A stretch of DNA of 59,384 bases from contig CAKSWG010000010.1 of the NCBI GenBank assembly GCA_934511465.1, positions 1 to 59,384 of the forward strand. Reading direction: 5' to 3'. The stretch comes from an uncultured Faecalibacterium sp. (lineage in GTDB: Bacteria; Bacillota; Clostridia; Oscillospirales; Ruminococcaceae). Below are positions 32,902-42,193 of this stretch, in pieces (position 1 is the stretch's first letter; every line of letters begins with the position of its first letter). Below the pieces are notes generated by a model. It was given only the letters and a program-made list of their open reading frames with translations. It was not told where the DNA came from and did no database searches. The position numbers were made by a program, and so were the translations under genes.

Positions 32902-33258
32902 ATGCAGAGCGCCCCGAAGAACTTGGAAAAGAAACGCGCAGACGAAAAGCTGCTGGTCAGCGAGATGATCGCGCTGTACTGCCGCAGGCAGCACAAAACA
33001 CCCAAAGGCACCTTATGCCCGGAATGCCGGCAGCTGCACGATTATGCCCTGATGCGTATCGAAAAATGCCCGTTCATGGAGACCAAGACCTTCTGTTCGG
33101 CTTGCAAGGTGCACTGCTACAAGCCGGAAATGCGGGAAAAGATCCGCGTGGTGATGCGCTGGGCGGGCCCGCGGATGCTGCCGGTGCACCCGGTACTGTC
33201 CATCCGGCATGTGGCAGTGACCCTCAAAGCAAAGCGAGAAGCGAAAAAAGCTGGCTGA
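32902..33258 (+). CDS. YgbA family protein (nitrous-oxide-stimulated promoter family)
   Basis: The 118-residue cysteine-rich protein follows the YgbA pattern: MIALYCRRQHKT, LCPECRQLHDYALMRIEKCPF, CSACKVHCYKPEMREKI, then VMRWAGPRMLPVHP. The six or more conserved cysteines suggest a metal or Fe-S site. E. coli YgbA helps growth under nitrosative stress; the biochemical role is unknown. AGGAG at 32885 precedes ATG 32902. A DUF1540 gene follows 58 bp later. Confidence 0.85.
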   Translation: MQSAPKNLEKKRADEKLLVSEMIALYCRRQHKTPKGTLCPECRQLHDYALMRIEKCPFMETKTFCSACKVHCYKPEMREKIRVVMRWAGPRMLPVHPVLSIRHVAVTLKAKREAKKAG

Positions 33259-33316
33259 GTTTTCCAGCATAAATGCTCTGCCCACAGGCCATACTGAGGG
33301 CAAAGAGGTGATAAAC

Positions 33317-33475
33317 ATGGAAAACATCGGCGTTACCTGTGATGTCTGCGAGTGCTGCCACAATGTGAGCGGCTGCAAGTGCGACCTGCCCCAGATCAAA
33401 GTGACGGAGCAGTGCACCTGCAATACGCAGCAGGTGGAGACCCCGCACTACTGCCAGAACTACGAGAAAAAGTAA
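33317..33475 (+). CDS. DUF1540 family small cysteine-rich protein
   Basis: The 52-residue protein has nine cysteines: TCDVCECCHNVSGCKCDL near the N-terminus and CTCNTQQVETPHYCQNY at the end. This spacing is characteristic of the DUF1540 family of small, probably metal-binding proteins found widely in Clostridia, often near spore or stress genes. GAGGTG lies before ATG 33317. It is followed by a strong terminator. Confidence 0.85.
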   Translation: MENIGVTCDVCECCHNVSGCKCDLPQIKVTEQCTCNTQQVETPHYCQNYEKK

Positions 33476-33490
33476 CTCCGCTCAGCACAA

Positions 33491-33532
33491 AACAGCTCCC
33501 GCCAGAGCATTTTTTGGCGGGAGCTGTTTTTA
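33491..33532. terminator. terminator between DUF1540 gene and convergent HAD gene
   Basis: AACAGCTCCCGCCA (33491-33504) pairs with TGGCGGGAGCTGTT (33515-33528), with T-run after and A-run before. It can end transcripts on both strands. Confidence 0.93.
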
Positions 33533-33537
33533 TGTTG

Positions 33538-34152
33538 TTACCGCAGGGCTACATTGCAGGTGGCAAGGCTGCGGATCAGGGTGCCGACGCTCTCCTTCAT
33601 CTGGATGCCGACAAAGCCCAGCGTGAAGGCGGCCTGCACATTGGCCAGATTGTCGTCAATGAATACGCACTCGCTGGCTTTCAGGCCGTATTTGTCCAGC
33701 AGCGCCTGATAGATGCGGGGGTCGGGCTTGTTGATGTGCACCTCGCAGGAGGCAACACCGCCGTCAAAGTGGTCCAGCACGCCGCGCTCTTTGAACAGCT
33801 CAAGCACGTCTTGCGGGATGTTGCTCAGGTAGTACACGCAGTAGCCATGGTTTTTCAGGCGGCGCACCAGCTCCTGCATCCGGCGGCGCGGGTGCAGGAT
33901 GTGCAGCCAGTCGTCCAACACGCCCTGCACCTCAAATTCGCGCCCGACGGCTCTGGCATTTTTGAGCATGGCACTGTTGCCGTCAAAACGGGAGACAAGC
34001 CCCGCGTCCAGCTGCTTCCACGCTTCGCTGCCAAAGGTCAGGTCGTACACCTGCTCCTCGATCTCAGCGTTGCACAGGCGGTCTACCAGATAGGCTTTGG
34101 GGTCAAAATCCACCATGACGCCGCCCAGATCAAATACGATGCTTTTATACAT
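33538..34152 (-). CDS. HAD-IA family phosphatase
   Basis: ATG 34152 gives 204 residues beginning MYKSIVFDLGGVMVDFDP, the HAD motif I with nucleophile Asp. Motif II is seen in YYLSNIP and motifs III/IV in HINKPDPRIY and CVFIDDNLANVQAA. The LGG form of motif I and the EPYR/epoxide-hydrolase-N-like cap place it with subfamily IA variant 3 (YihX-like) sugar-phosphate phosphatases. The substrate cannot be told. The longer frame from 34593 reads through the antisense of the next gene and is not used. Confidence 0.9.
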   Translation of the reverse strand: MYKSIVFDLGGVMVDFDPKAYLVDRLCNAEIEEQVYDLTFGSEAWKQLDAGLVSRFDGNSAMLKNARAVGREFEVQGVLDDWLHILHPRRRMQELVRRLKNHGYCVYYLSNIPQDVLELFKERGVLDHFDGGVASCEVHINKPDPRIYQALLDKYGLKASECVFIDDNLANVQAAFTLGFVGIQMKESVGTLIRSLATCNVALR

Positions 34153-34282
34153 TATAAGATATCCTCTGTTTCGTAATGGAATGCTTTTCCTCAGTATACC
34201 ACAATCTGCCATGTGGTTTCCACTGCTTTTTGCATCACCGGCAAAGCTGCCGCATAAGCTGTGGCAGAAAGGGGAGAGCGCC

Positions 34283-34582
34283 GTGACCATCCGGGAACTG
34301 TGTGAAAAAGAGGTGGTGCAGCTGGAACAGGGCGTCTGCCTTGGCCGGGCCGACGACCTGACCTTTGACCCGGCCACCGCACAGCTGCAAAGCCTGATCC
34401 TGCTGGGCAGGCCCCGGCTGTTCGGCCTGCTTGGCCGGGACGAGAGCCTGACCATTCCGTGGCAGGAGATCGAAACCATTGGCACCGATGCAGTGCTGGT
34501 GCACACGGCCCTGCCGCCCGCGCCGCCGCAGCCGGAACAGCCCGGTTTGTGGCAAAAGCTGCGGGCAAAGCTGGGTTTGTAA
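34283..34582 (+). CDS. YlmC/YmxH family PRC-barrel protein (sporulation-associated)
   Basis: GTG 34283 has AAAGGGGAGAG upstream and yields 99 residues. The PRC-barrel core shows MTIRELCEKEVVQLEQGVCLGRADDLTFD and LFGLLGRDESLTIPWQEIETIGTDAVLV, matching the YlmC/YmxH family. In sporulating Firmicutes its members are expressed during sporulation, but they also occur in non-sporing Clostridia; the molecular role is unknown. A Pro-rich linker leads to a short amphipathic C-terminus. Confidence 0.87.
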   Translation: MTIRELCEKEVVQLEQGVCLGRADDLTFDPATAQLQSLILLGRPRLFGLLGRDESLTIPWQEIETIGTDAVLVHTALPPAPPQPEQPGLWQKLRAKLGL

Positions 34583-34602
34583 ATTTTTTGCAAAATCAGG
34601 GG

Positions 34603-34630
34603 TGGACATTTTCGGTAAAGTGACTATAAT
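34603..34630 (+). promoter_or_regulatory. promoter of the LTA synthase-like gene
   Basis: TGGACA (34603-34608), 16-bp spacer, perfect TATAAT (34625-34630); start codon 88 bp downstream of the -10 box. Confidence 0.75.
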
Positions 34631-34718
34631 AATCGCAGGAGCTTTGTGCAAAAAGCGTAGAGAAGCGTGATTTTGCTTTGGATTTTGAAAGTTCGGGACG
34701 AGGAAAGGAACGGAATTT

Positions 34719-36656
34719 ATGAAAACTCCAAAACCACTTTTGGCGCTGCGGATGCTGTTTCCGCTGGCGGCATCGTTGATCGTGCTGCTGCTGGGCGAAT
34801 GGATCGCCCGCGGCAGTCTGGGCGCAGATATTTTTACAAGTTTTATCTTTCCGCATATCGGGGCCTACATGCTGGCATGGCTGCTGCTGTTTCTGGCATG
34901 GCTGCTGCTGGACTGGGTGTCCCGGTTCCCGCCGCTGTCTACGCTGGGCATGGCGGTGCTGGGCTGCGCACCCTGCGCGGTGAACTTTTACACCTTGCAG
35001 CTGCGCGGCGAGCCTTTCCTGCCTTGGGATCTGGCGCAGGTGTCGGAAGCCGCCGGTGTGGCGTCTGCGGCGGGCATCAAGATCCAGACCAGCATGGTCG
35101 TCACCATCGTCGTGGTGCTGGCACTGACGGTGGGCAGCTTTTTCCTGTACCGCGGACGTCACAAACAGCGCTGGCTGCCCCGGCTGGCGGGCAGTGCCGC
35201 TACCGCAGCGGCGCTGTGCCTGCTGGTGCTCGGCGTTTATTTGCAGCCCGCCGTCACGCAGGCCGTCGGCATCACGCCGGACGCATGGATGCAGGACCGC
35301 TACTACCGTTATTACGGTGTGATCACCGGTTTTATGACCAACCTCACCAACCTTGAGATCGACAAGCCTGAGGAATACTCGCAGGAAGCAGTGGATGCCC
35401 TGCTGGACAATGTGGACGAGAGCCAGAAGTTCACTACCGGCCCGCTTTATCCCACCAGCTACAGCGCCACCACTCCGGCAGACGAGCAGGTGAAAGACCC
35501 CACCATCATCTATGTGATGGATGAATCCTATTGGGACGTTTCCGAGCTGGAACAGTACGGCATCACCTTTGATACGGACGTCTCCCAAAATCTGCACGCC
35601 TTGCAGCAGACCAGCGCCTATGGCCGGGCCTACAGCCCCAGCTTTGGCGGCGGCACCTGCGATGTGGAGTTTGAGGCCCTCACCGGCTACTCGGTGTCCT
35701 TCCTGCCCAGCGGCAGCAAGCCCTACCAGCAGCACGTGACCAAGCCCTTGTTCGCTATGCCCAATTACCTCAAGAGCCGCGGCTACCAGACCGCCGCCGT
35801 GCACTGCTTCTGGGCCAAATACTGGAGCCGCGACAAAGCCTACCCGAACCTCGGCTTTGATGATTTTATCAGCCTTGAAGATATGCATGGTGTGACCAAG
35901 GTCCGGAAACACTATTGGACGAGCGGCCTTGTGACCGACGACTCCATGGCAGATCAGATCATCCAGCAGTACGAGAGCATGAAGGCTTCCTCGGACAAGC
36001 CGGTGTTCCTGCACGCCGTCACCATGCAGAACCATACCAATTATAATAAGGATAACTATCCGGACGACGAGCGCGTGCGCGTGGTATCCCACCCGGTGGG
36101 TCTCAAGCCCAGCACCGTGGGTGCGCTGGAGGACTTCGCCACCGGCATCCGGGATGCAGACGCTATGCTGGGCAGGCTGACCGGATACTTCTCGCAGGTG
36201 GACGAGCCCGTGATCTTGGTGTTCTGGGGCGATCACTATAACCCCATCGATTCCAACTACGATGTCTACACCGCCACCGGCTATGCCAGCGATTCCAGCG
36301 CAGACCCCCGCCTGCACCAGACCACGCTGCTGATGTGGTCCAACTACAGCCAGCAGAAGGTGGAGCTTGGCACCATTGCATCTTACGATATTTCGCCGGT
36401 GATGATGGACATTTACGGTCTGGAAGAGCCGCTCTACTTCCAGTTCCTGAACCGTCAGCTGCGGGTGGCGGACCGCGCCTATACCCGCGGCGTGGTAATG
36501 GAACCGGACGGCAGCACCACGCTGGAGCCTACAGCGTTCCAGCAGCGGTGGAACAGCGAGCACTGGCTTTTGCAGTATGACCTGATGTTCGGCAAGGGCT
36601 ACGCCCTCGACCGCATGGGCCTTTCGGCCTTCAGCGCGCCGCCGAAGGGCAAATGA
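34719..36656 (+). CDS. LTA synthase family sulfatase-fold phosphoglycerol transferase
   Basis: The 645-residue protein has about five N-terminal transmembrane helices (about 7-175) and an extracellular sulfatase-like domain (about 240-620). The metal and nucleophile motifs are [12 protein letters not shown] (metal Glu), [16 protein letters not shown] (catalytic Thr), [19 protein letters not shown] and FWGDHYNP. Members polymerise glycerophosphate units of lipoteichoic acid from phosphatidylglycerol or add phosphoglycerol to glycans. Which of these applies cannot be told. AGGAAAGG lies before ATG 34719. It is monocistronic. Confidence 0.9.
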   Translation: MKTPKPLLALRMLFPLAASLIVLLLGEWIARGSLGADIFTSFIFPHIGAYMLAWLLLFLAWLLLDWVSRFPPLSTLGMAVLGCAPCAVNFYTLQLRGEPFLPWDLAQVSEAAGVASAAGIKIQTSMVVTIVVVLALTVGSFFLYRGRHKQRWLPRLAGSAATAAALCLLVLGVYLQPAVTQAVGITPDAWMQDRYYRYYGVITGFMTNLTNLEIDKPEEYSQEAVDALLDNVDESQKFTTGPLYPTSYSATTPADEQVKDPTIIYVMDESYWDVSELEQYGITFDTDVSQNLHALQQTSAYGRAYSPSFGGGTCDVEFEALTGYSVSFLPSGSKPYQQHVTKPLFAMPNYLKSRGYQTAAVHCFWAKYWSRDKAYPNLGFDDFISLEDMHGVTKVRKHYWTSGLVTDDSMADQIIQQYESMKASSDKPVFLHAVTMQNHTNYNKDNYPDDERVRVVSHPVGLKPSTVGALEDFATGIRDADAMLGRLTGYFSQVDEPVILVFWGDHYNPIDSNYDVYTATGYASDSSADPRLHQTTLLMWSNYSQQKVELGTIASYDISPVMMDIYGLEEPLYFQFLNRQLRVADRAYTRGVVMEPDGSTTLEPTAFQQRWNSEHWLLQYDLMFGKGYALDRMGLSAFSAPPKGK

Positions 36657-36699
36657 GCGAAAAATAACGCTTTTCTTTGTAAAAAACAGAGAAAAACTC

Positions 36700-36728
36700 T
36701 TGCAACCGCATTCTTTTTGTGGTACTAT
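36700..36728 (+). promoter_or_regulatory. promoter of the rpsB-tsf operon
   Basis: TTGCAA (36700-36705), 17-bp spacer, TACTAT (36723-36728). The 130-nt leader contains small inverted repeats (for example GATAC-CCGAT-GTATC) and could host autoregulation by S2, as in other bacteria. Confidence 0.65.
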
Positions 36729-36858
36729 AACAAAGCATTACACACGCATCACTATGCCCTTTTGTGCCCAGCCGGGTGGAGGGCAGTCTGCCGATACCCG
36801 ATGTATCGTGCGGATCACGGTGTGCGGAGGCAAAACAATATCTGGAGGTATTTTTACT

Positions 36859-37581
36859 ATGGCAGTCGTTTCTATGAAGCAGCTTCTCGAGGCAGGTGTG
36901 CACTTCGGTCACCAGACCCGCCGTTGGAACCCCAAGATGGCAAAGTACATCTTCACCGAGCGCAACGGCATCTATATCATCGATCTGCAGAAGACCGTGA
37001 AGAAGCTGGACGAGGCTTACAACTACGTGAAGGAAGTTGCAGCTGAGGGCGGCGACATCCTGTTCGTCGGCACCAAGAAGCAGGCTCAGGAGTCCATCCG
37101 TGACGAGGCTCTGCGCTGCGGCATGCACTACGTCAACGCTCGTTGGCTGGGCGGCATGATGACCAACTTCCGCACCATCCGTAAGCGCATCGACCGTATG
37201 GATCAGCTGGCTAAGATGAAGGAGAACGGCACCTTCGAGCTGCTGCCCAAGAAGGAAGTTGCCAAGCTGGAGCTGGAGATGGAGAAGCTGGACAAGTACC
37301 TGGGCGGCGTCAAGAACATGAAGACCCTGCCGAAGGCTATGTTCATCGTTGATCCTCACAAGGAGCGCATCGCTGTTGCTGAGGCCCGCAAGCTGAACAT
37401 CCCCATCGTGGCTATCGTTGATACCAACTGCAACCCCGACGAGATCGACTACGTGATCCCCGGCAACGACGACGCAATCCGCGCTGTCAAGCTGATCGCC
37501 GGCGCTATGGCTGACGCTGTGCTGGAAGGCAAGCAGGGCAATCAGGAGGCCGCTCCCGCTGAGGATGCAGCAAACGCCTGA
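36859..37581 (+). CDS. rpsB: 30S ribosomal protein S2
   Basis: ATG 36859 with GGAGG 10 nt upstream gives 240 residues. The start [27 protein letters not shown] and the middle [14 protein letters not shown] are diagnostic of S2, as is [20 protein letters not shown] near the C-terminus. Codon use is strongly biased, as expected. A short acidic/Ala tail ends the protein. tsf follows 48 bp later, the universal bacterial order. Confidence 0.98.
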   Translation: MAVVSMKQLLEAGVHFGHQTRRWNPKMAKYIFTERNGIYIIDLQKTVKKLDEAYNYVKEVAAEGGDILFVGTKKQAQESIRDEALRCGMHYVNARWLGGMMTNFRTIRKRIDRMDQLAKMKENGTFELLPKKEVAKLELEMEKLDKYLGGVKNMKTLPKAMFIVDPHKERIAVAEARKLNIPIVAIVDTNCNPDEIDYVIPGNDDAIRAVKLIAGAMADAVLEGKQGNQEAAPAEDAANA

Positions 37582-37629
37582 TTTCCCATCCCACAAACAA
37601 CAAAATAACGTGTAAGGGAGAATACGAAA

Positions 37630-38553
37630 ATGGCTATTTCTGCAAAGGACGTTATGGAACTGCGCAAGCAGACCGACTGCGGCATGATGGAGTGCAAGAA
37701 GGCTCTGACCGAGGCTGACGGCAACTTCGAGAAGGCAATCGAGATCCTGCGCGAGCGTGGTCTGGCTACCGCTGCAAAGAAGGCAAGCCGTACCGCTGCT
37801 GAGGGCATGGTCTACGCTGATTACTGCCCCGAGTGCAAGGTGGGCGTTGTCATCGAAGTCAACGCTGAGACCGACTTCGTTGCCAAGAACGACAAGTTCG
37901 TTGCTTTCGTCAAGGAAGCTACTCAGGTCATCATGAAGCAGAACCCCGTTGACGTTGAGGCTCTGATGGCTTGCAAGACCGAGAATGACGAGACCGTGGA
38001 CGAGGCCCTGAAGAACCTGATCCTCGTGATCAAGGAGAACATCAAGATCCGCCGTTTCGTCCGTTACGAGGGCGTCTGCTCTGCATACGTCCACGGCGGC
38101 GGCACCCATGGCATTCTGGTCAACTTCGAGACCACCAACGGCATCGAGGCTAAGGACGAGTTCGTGGCTTACGGCAAGGACATCGCTATGCAGGTCGCAG
38201 CTGCTAACCCCAGCTACGTCGATGAGGCTTCTGTCCCCGCTGAGGTCGTGGCCAAGGAGAAGGAGATCATGCTGGCTCAGATGGCTGGCGATCCCAAGAC
38301 CGCTAACAAGCCCGATGCTGTGAAGCAGAAGATGATCGAGGGCAAGATCAAGAAGTTCTTCAAGGAGAACTGCCTGGTCGATCAGGAGTTCGTCAAGGAC
38401 GGCGACCTGACCGTTGCTCAGTACACCGCTAAGGTCGCTAAGGATCTGGGCGGCGACATCAAGATCGTCAAGTTCACCCGCTTCCAGAAGGGCGAAGGCC
38501 TGGAGAAGCGTGCTGACGACTTCGCTGCTGAAGTTGCAAGCATGGTGAAGTAA
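37630..38553 (+). CDS. tsf: translation elongation factor Ts
   Basis: EF-Ts exchanges GDP for GTP on EF-Tu. The 307-residue protein has the N-terminal UBA-like domain and the [12 protein letters not shown] signature, then the conserved [11 protein letters not shown] and a coiled-coil region (about 180-225) before the C-terminal [12 protein letters not shown]. Length and motifs are complete. GGGAG precedes ATG 37630. A terminator follows. Confidence 0.98.
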   Translation: MAISAKDVMELRKQTDCGMMECKKALTEADGNFEKAIEILRERGLATAAKKASRTAAEGMVYADYCPECKVGVVIEVNAETDFVAKNDKFVAFVKEATQVIMKQNPVDVEALMACKTENDETVDEALKNLILVIKENIKIRRFVRYEGVCSAYVHGGGTHGILVNFETTNGIEAKDEFVAYGKDIAMQVAAANPSYVDEASVPAEVVAKEKEIMLAQMAGDPKTANKPDAVKQKMIEGKIKKFFKENCLVDQEFVKDGDLTVAQYTAKVAKDLGGDIKIVKFTRFQKGEGLEKRADDFAAEVASMVK

Positions 38554-38575
38554 TTTAACCTTTGGGTTGAATCTG

Positions 38576-38617
38576 GGAGCTGCAGTACCCGTAACAGGGC
38601 GCTGCGGCTCCTTTTTT
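38576..38617 (+). terminator. terminator of the rpsB-tsf operon
   Basis: GGAGCTGCAG (38576-38585) pairs with CTGCGGCTCC (38602-38611), with an inner CCC/GGG stem, followed by TTTTTT. Confidence 0.9.
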
Positions 38618-38619
38618 GT

Positions 38620-38648
38620 TTGTATTTGCCGGGTGGATGTGCTATCAT
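38620..38648 (+). promoter_or_regulatory. promoter of the alpha/beta hydrolase gene
   Basis: TTGTAT (38620-38625), 17-bp spacer, TATCAT (38643-38648), immediately after the tsf terminator. Confidence 0.6.
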
Positions 38649-38680
38649 AGAGAAAACGGACAGAAGGGAGGACGAAAGCA

Positions 38681-38731
38681 ATGCGCAGTGTAAACAAAAC
38701 GTCTCTCCGAATGGAGAGCAGGATCAGATAA
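38681..38731 (+). CDS. possible 16-residue leader peptide
   Basis: ATG 38681 lies 8 nt after GGGAGG and opens a 16-codon basic/polar frame ending TAA 38729-38731, just ahead of the hydrolase ribosome-binding site (AAGGAG). The strong site makes translation likely, but whether it regulates the hydrolase is unknown. Confidence 0.3.
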   Translation: MRSVNKTSLRMESRIR

Positions 38732-38743
38732 GGAGAATCCCTT

Positions 38744-39436
38744 ATGAAAAGACAAACCATGACCCTTGCAGGTGTCCCTGCCGTTCTGTACGGCGAACGG
38801 AGCCGCAGAGCCTATCTCTATGTCCACGGAAAAAACGGCTGCAAGGAAGAGGCAGAACGTTTTGCCGCTACAGCCTGTGAAGCTGGCTGGCAGGTGCTGG
38901 CTATCGACCTGCCCGAACATGGCGCACGGAAAAACAGCCCGGAGCAGCTACTGCCATGGGTGGTGGTCCCGGAACTGCAGGCTGTCTATGCCCGCATGAA
39001 GCCGGTGTGGGCGCATATCCGGCTGTATGGTGTGAGCATCGGCGCATGGCTTGCCATGCAGGCATTGCAGGAAGACGCGCCGGAACAGGCCCTGCTGGTC
39101 TCTCCGGTGGTGGATATGGAGGCCCTCATCACCAATATGATGCAATATGCCCATGTGACCGAGGAACAGCTGCGACGGGCAGGGGAAATCTCCACGGATC
39201 TTGGTGAGACCCTCTCATGGCCGTATCTGTGCTGGGTGCGGGAACATCCGCTGCACTGGTATGGCCGCACGCAGGTGCTCTACGGGGATCAGGATGCCCT
39301 GACCAGCCGCGCCATGATCGAGCGCTTCCGTCAGGAAAGCGGGGCGCATCTGACGATCATGGAGGGCGGGGAACACTGGTTCCACACTCCGGTGCAGATG
39401 GCGGTCCTTCAAACGTGGGAAGAAACGAACGTTTGA
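38744..39436 (+). CDS. alpha/beta hydrolase
   Basis: The 230-residue protein has the hydrolase fold: oxyanion region YVHGKNGCKEE, the nucleophile elbow YGVSIGAW (Ser near residue 105), catalytic Asp in LYGDQDALT and catalytic His in GGEHWFHT. There is no signal peptide, so it is cytoplasmic. The substrate is unknown. ATG 38744 is preceded by AAGGAG. Confidence 0.85.
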   Translation: MKRQTMTLAGVPAVLYGERSRRAYLYVHGKNGCKEEAERFAATACEAGWQVLAIDLPEHGARKNSPEQLLPWVVVPELQAVYARMKPVWAHIRLYGVSIGAWLAMQALQEDAPEQALLVSPVVDMEALITNMMQYAHVTEEQLRRAGEISTDLGETLSWPYLCWVREHPLHWYGRTQVLYGDQDALTSRAMIERFRQESGAHLTIMEGGEHWFHTPVQMAVLQTWEETNV

Positions 39437-39503
39437 TTTTTGATTTAGAACAGCCGCCGCGTGCGCTATGGCTATTTTTAGCGGAAAAATTATTTGTTAT
39501 TAA

Positions 39504-39544
39504 CGAAGCCCGGAAAATCTGCGGATTTTCCGGGCTTCGCTTTT
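39504..39544. terminator. strong terminator hairpin after the hydrolase gene
   Basis: CGAAGCCCGGAAAATC (39504-39519) pairs perfectly with GATTTTCCGGGCTTCG (39524-39539) around a 4-nt loop. C then TTTT follows. Confidence 0.92.
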
Positions 39545-39671
39545 CACAAGAGGGACCGTGATGATACATGGCATTTACTGTCAAAAATGCATTTTTTGAT
39601 GGGACTTTTCTGGTGAAAAAGTGTTTGGAGCGGCCCGCAGGACGCCACAAACAGGAATCATATAAAACAAA

Positions 39672-39708
39672 AACGCCGCTGACGACTTTTATTCCGTCAG
39701 CGGCATTT
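39672..39708 (-). terminator. terminator of cstA
   Basis: GCCGCTGACG (39695-39704 read on the minus strand) pairs with CGTCAGCGGC (39675-39684), followed by GTTTTTGTTTT on the minus strand, 40 bp beyond the cstA stop codon. Confidence 0.88.
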
Positions 39709-39744
39709 TGCCTATTCTGTTAAGCGATGTTCAGACCTGAGAGA

Positions 39745-41472
39745 TCAGACCTTTGCTTCGCTGTTGTGCTCAGCATTCTTATAGGCCTTGAAGGAGTGGA
39801 ATACGATGTTCAGGCCCAGAACAATCAGCAGCACGGCCAGGATCAGCTGCAAGCCGTTTGCGATGAACACAGAACCCCAAGTGGCTTCGCCAGCGGGAAT
39901 GGTGACAGCAGCGGCATTGCTGATGGCCTTGACCATTGCGATCAGGCGCTGCACCAGAGCGGTGAAGGTGACGCACAGCATGATGATCAGCGGAGGGAAG
40001 ATCATCTTGTTGCTGCGGCCGGTGACCTTCAGGAACACGCACAGGGTAGCCAGAACCAGAGCGCTCAGCAGCTGGTTGGCAGAACCAAACAGGGGCCAGA
40101 TGTTGGCGTAACCGATCTTAGTCAGCAGGAAGCCGAAAGCCAGAGTCAGGAAGGTGGAGAAGTACACGTTGCACAGCAGCTTGCGCCAGCCCTCAGCATG
40201 CTCCATGTCGTCCACGCTGAACAGCTCCTGGAAGCTCATGCGGCCGATACGGGCCACAGCATCCAGACTGGTCAGGGCCAGTGCGGAAACGCACATGGTC
40301 ATAAACACAGAGGCAAAGTGCTGGTCCAGGCCGAAGCCCACGAAGAAGCTGGCAACGCCGCGGCTGAAGACCTGGAACGGAGTGCCGTCTGCGGGGGTGC
40401 CGTCTGCAGCAGCAGAAGCACCGGCAACACACAGAGCGATGACAGCCAGCAGGCTTTCCAGCACCATGGCACCGTAGCCGACCTTCAGCATATCCTTCTC
40501 ATTGGTAACGGTCTTGGAGGAAGTGCCGGAAGACACCAGACTGTGGAAACCGGAAACAGCGCCGCAGGCAACGGTAACGAACAGGATGGGGAACATGGTG
40601 CCCAGCTTGGCGTTGGTAAAGCCGGTGAACACCGGCAGGTTCATGACGGGATGGTTGACGATCAGGCCCAGAACAGCGCCCACGATCATGGCCACGAACA
40701 TAAAGGTGGTCATGTGGTCACGGGGCTGCTTCAGCAGCCACATGGGCAGAACAGCGGCAAAGAAGATGTACACAAAGGTGATGTAGCTCCATGCAGCCTT
40801 GCCCAGAATGATGGGGAAGTTTGCACCCACAACAAAGGACAGCACGATGAATGCAATGCTGATCACATTCTCTTTCCAGCCGGTGAAGTGCAGGTTCTTC
40901 TGCAGCAGGCCAAAGACTACGGCGAACACCATGAACATGATGGAGACCATACCGGCAGCACCGTTGGTCTGGGCAGCCTCTGCCAGAGCACCGTCAGCAC
41001 CGTAGGCATTGAAGGTGCCGGCCACCATGTCGGCAAAGGCGGCAATCACGATGCCGCAGAACAGCCAGCAGAACAGCAGGAACAGCTTGCGGCCGGTCTT
41101 GCCGATGTACTTTTCGATCAGCATGCCCATGCTCTTGCCGTCATTCTTAACGGAAGCATACAGAGCGCCGAAGTCGGTGACGGCACCGAAGAAGATGCCG
41201 CCCAGCAGCACCCACAGCAGCACCGGCAGCCAGCCGAAAGCAGCGGCCTGGATCGCACCGGTGACAGGGCCTGCACCGGCAATGGAGCTGAACTGGTGTG
41301 CAAACACGGTCCAGCCGTCGGTGGGAACATAGTCCCGGCCGTCCTCATGGACGACTGCCGGGGTCTTGGCAGAGGGGTCGATGCCCCACTTGTTAGCCAG
41401 CCAGCGGCCGTAAAGCATATAAGCGCCAAACAGACACACGGCTGCGATCAATACGATGACCAGCGTATTCAT
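39745..41472 (-). CDS. cstA: carbon starvation protein CstA (peptide/pyruvate transporter family)
   Basis: The 575-residue membrane protein starts at ATG 41472 behind GAAAGAGG. The longer frame upstream runs through the T-box leader and is not coding. About 15 hydrophobic helices are visible. Conserved CstA blocks are HQFSSIAGAGPVTGAIQA, GALYASVKNDGKSMG, CGAVSGFHSLVSSGTSSK and IWPLFGSANQLLSALVLAT. Homologues import peptides or pyruvate during nutrient limitation. The T-box in the leader implies that transcription rises when one tRNA is uncharged, which favours a role in amino acid/peptide supply. Confidence 0.94.
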   Translation of the reverse strand: MNTLVIVLIAAVCLFGAYMLYGRWLANKWGIDPSAKTPAVVHEDGRDYVPTDGWTVFAHQFSSIAGAGPVTGAIQAAAFGWLPVLLWVLLGGIFFGAVTDFGALYASVKNDGKSMGMLIEKYIGKTGRKLFLLFCWLFCGIVIAAFADMVAGTFNAYGADGALAEAAQTNGAAGMVSIMFMVFAVVFGLLQKNLHFTGWKENVISIAFIVLSFVVGANFPIILGKAAWSYITFVYIFFAAVLPMWLLKQPRDHMTTFMFVAMIVGAVLGLIVNHPVMNLPVFTGFTNAKLGTMFPILFVTVACGAVSGFHSLVSSGTSSKTVTNEKDMLKVGYGAMVLESLLAVIALCVAGASAAADGTPADGTPFQVFSRGVASFFVGFGLDQHFASVFMTMCVSALALTSLDAVARIGRMSFQELFSVDDMEHAEGWRKLLCNVYFSTFLTLAFGFLLTKIGYANIWPLFGSANQLLSALVLATLCVFLKVTGRSNKMIFPPLIIMLCVTFTALVQRLIAMVKAISNAAAVTIPAGEATWGSVFIANGLQLILAVLLIVLGLNIVFHSFKAYKNAEHNSEAKV

Positions 41473-41557
41473 TGTTTTTACCTCTTTCCTTTCTTTGCAC
41501 CCGGCAAAATGCGCGGAACATGGGCCTTTAAAGCCGACATCCGCAGCGGCGTGGCGT

Positions 41558-41905
41558 AAAAAAGCCTCCGTCCTCCAAAGTCTGTCCAGTGTGATGGACG
41601 GACCATCGAAGACGAAGGCTTCCACTCTGCACGGCACATCGTGCAGGGAATACTCCGCGGTACCACTTCGTTTGCTGCTCGGGGCAGCCGCTCACAAACG
41701 CACATTCATGCGCTGCCCTGTAACGTGGGCGAAACGGCCATGCATTACTAAAAGGCGGGGTCAACGCCTCTGTTCACACAGGCTGCTCGCAGGGGAGAAC
41801 GCTTTGCTCCTGACTGCTGCCCTTGCATCAGATGGACGGCTCTCTGGGAGAGGGTGCTGCAAAGAATCATGTCCTGTTCATCGCATTTGCCGAATGATTG
41901 TCCGT
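41558..41905 (-). ncRNA. T-box riboswitch leader of cstA
   Basis: On the minus strand the T-box core is present (GTGGTACCGCG within 41651-41669), preceded by a stem I region carrying the AGAGAGCCG element (about 41842-41834). It is followed by the competing terminator: arm AAGCCTTCGTCTTC (41621-41608) pairs with GAGGACGGAGGCTT (about 41575-41562), then TTTTTT (41563-41558). An uncharged tRNA binding the leader would stabilise the antiterminator and switch on cstA. I could not fix the specifier triplet. The stretch GCGTTCTCC ahead of CCTGCGAGC (about 41802-41783) is the probable specifier side, so the amino acid remains open. Confidence 0.85.
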
Positions 41906-41934
41906 ATTTTAGTGCGAAATTCACAATTTGTCAA
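41906..41934 (-). promoter_or_regulatory. promoter of the T-box/cstA transcript
   Basis: Minus strand: perfect TTGACA (41934-41929), 17-bp spacer, TAAAAT (41911-41906). Confidence 0.85.
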
Positions 41935-42068
41935 TATCTTTGGCACAAGTTCGGAGGATGCACTAATTCAGGAAAGTGTTCTGCAATAATTTTTAGGTGA
42001 TTTTTGTTCATGCGTGAAACGAAAAAAACTATACACGTCCACGAATGAAAAGAGTTCACGCCCGGGGC

Positions 42069-42097
42069 TTGACTTTCACACTTTGATGTGCTAAAGT
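42069..42097 (+). promoter_or_regulatory. promoter of the yerC-like regulator gene
   Basis: TTGACT (42069-42074), 17-bp spacer, TAAAGT (42092-42097). The spacer carries an inverted repeat TCACA/TGTG that could be an operator. Confidence 0.75.
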
Positions 42098-42193
42098 GGT
42101 GATGCAAGAAAGAATCTGAATATTTCCGAAACATTTAAGATAGGGAACGCCCCCAAAACCGGACAGTCCGCTGCGGCGGCAAGGAGAACATTT

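Larger units (their letters stand above)
39437..39744. other. intergenic region with two convergent terminators
   Basis: These 308 bases separate the hydrolase from cstA. I see only the two hairpins at 39504-39544 and 39672-39708 and AT-rich filler between them. Confidence 0.6.

Noticed and set aside
33538..34593. A 351-codon frame for the HAD phosphatase.
   Set aside because: Its first 147 codons are antisense to the ylmC-like gene and to its leader; HAD motif I begins at ATG 34152.
39745..41637. A 630-codon frame for CstA starting at 41637.
   Set aside because: The extra N-terminal part runs through the T-box terminator; ATG 41472 has a ribosome-binding site and fits the family start.
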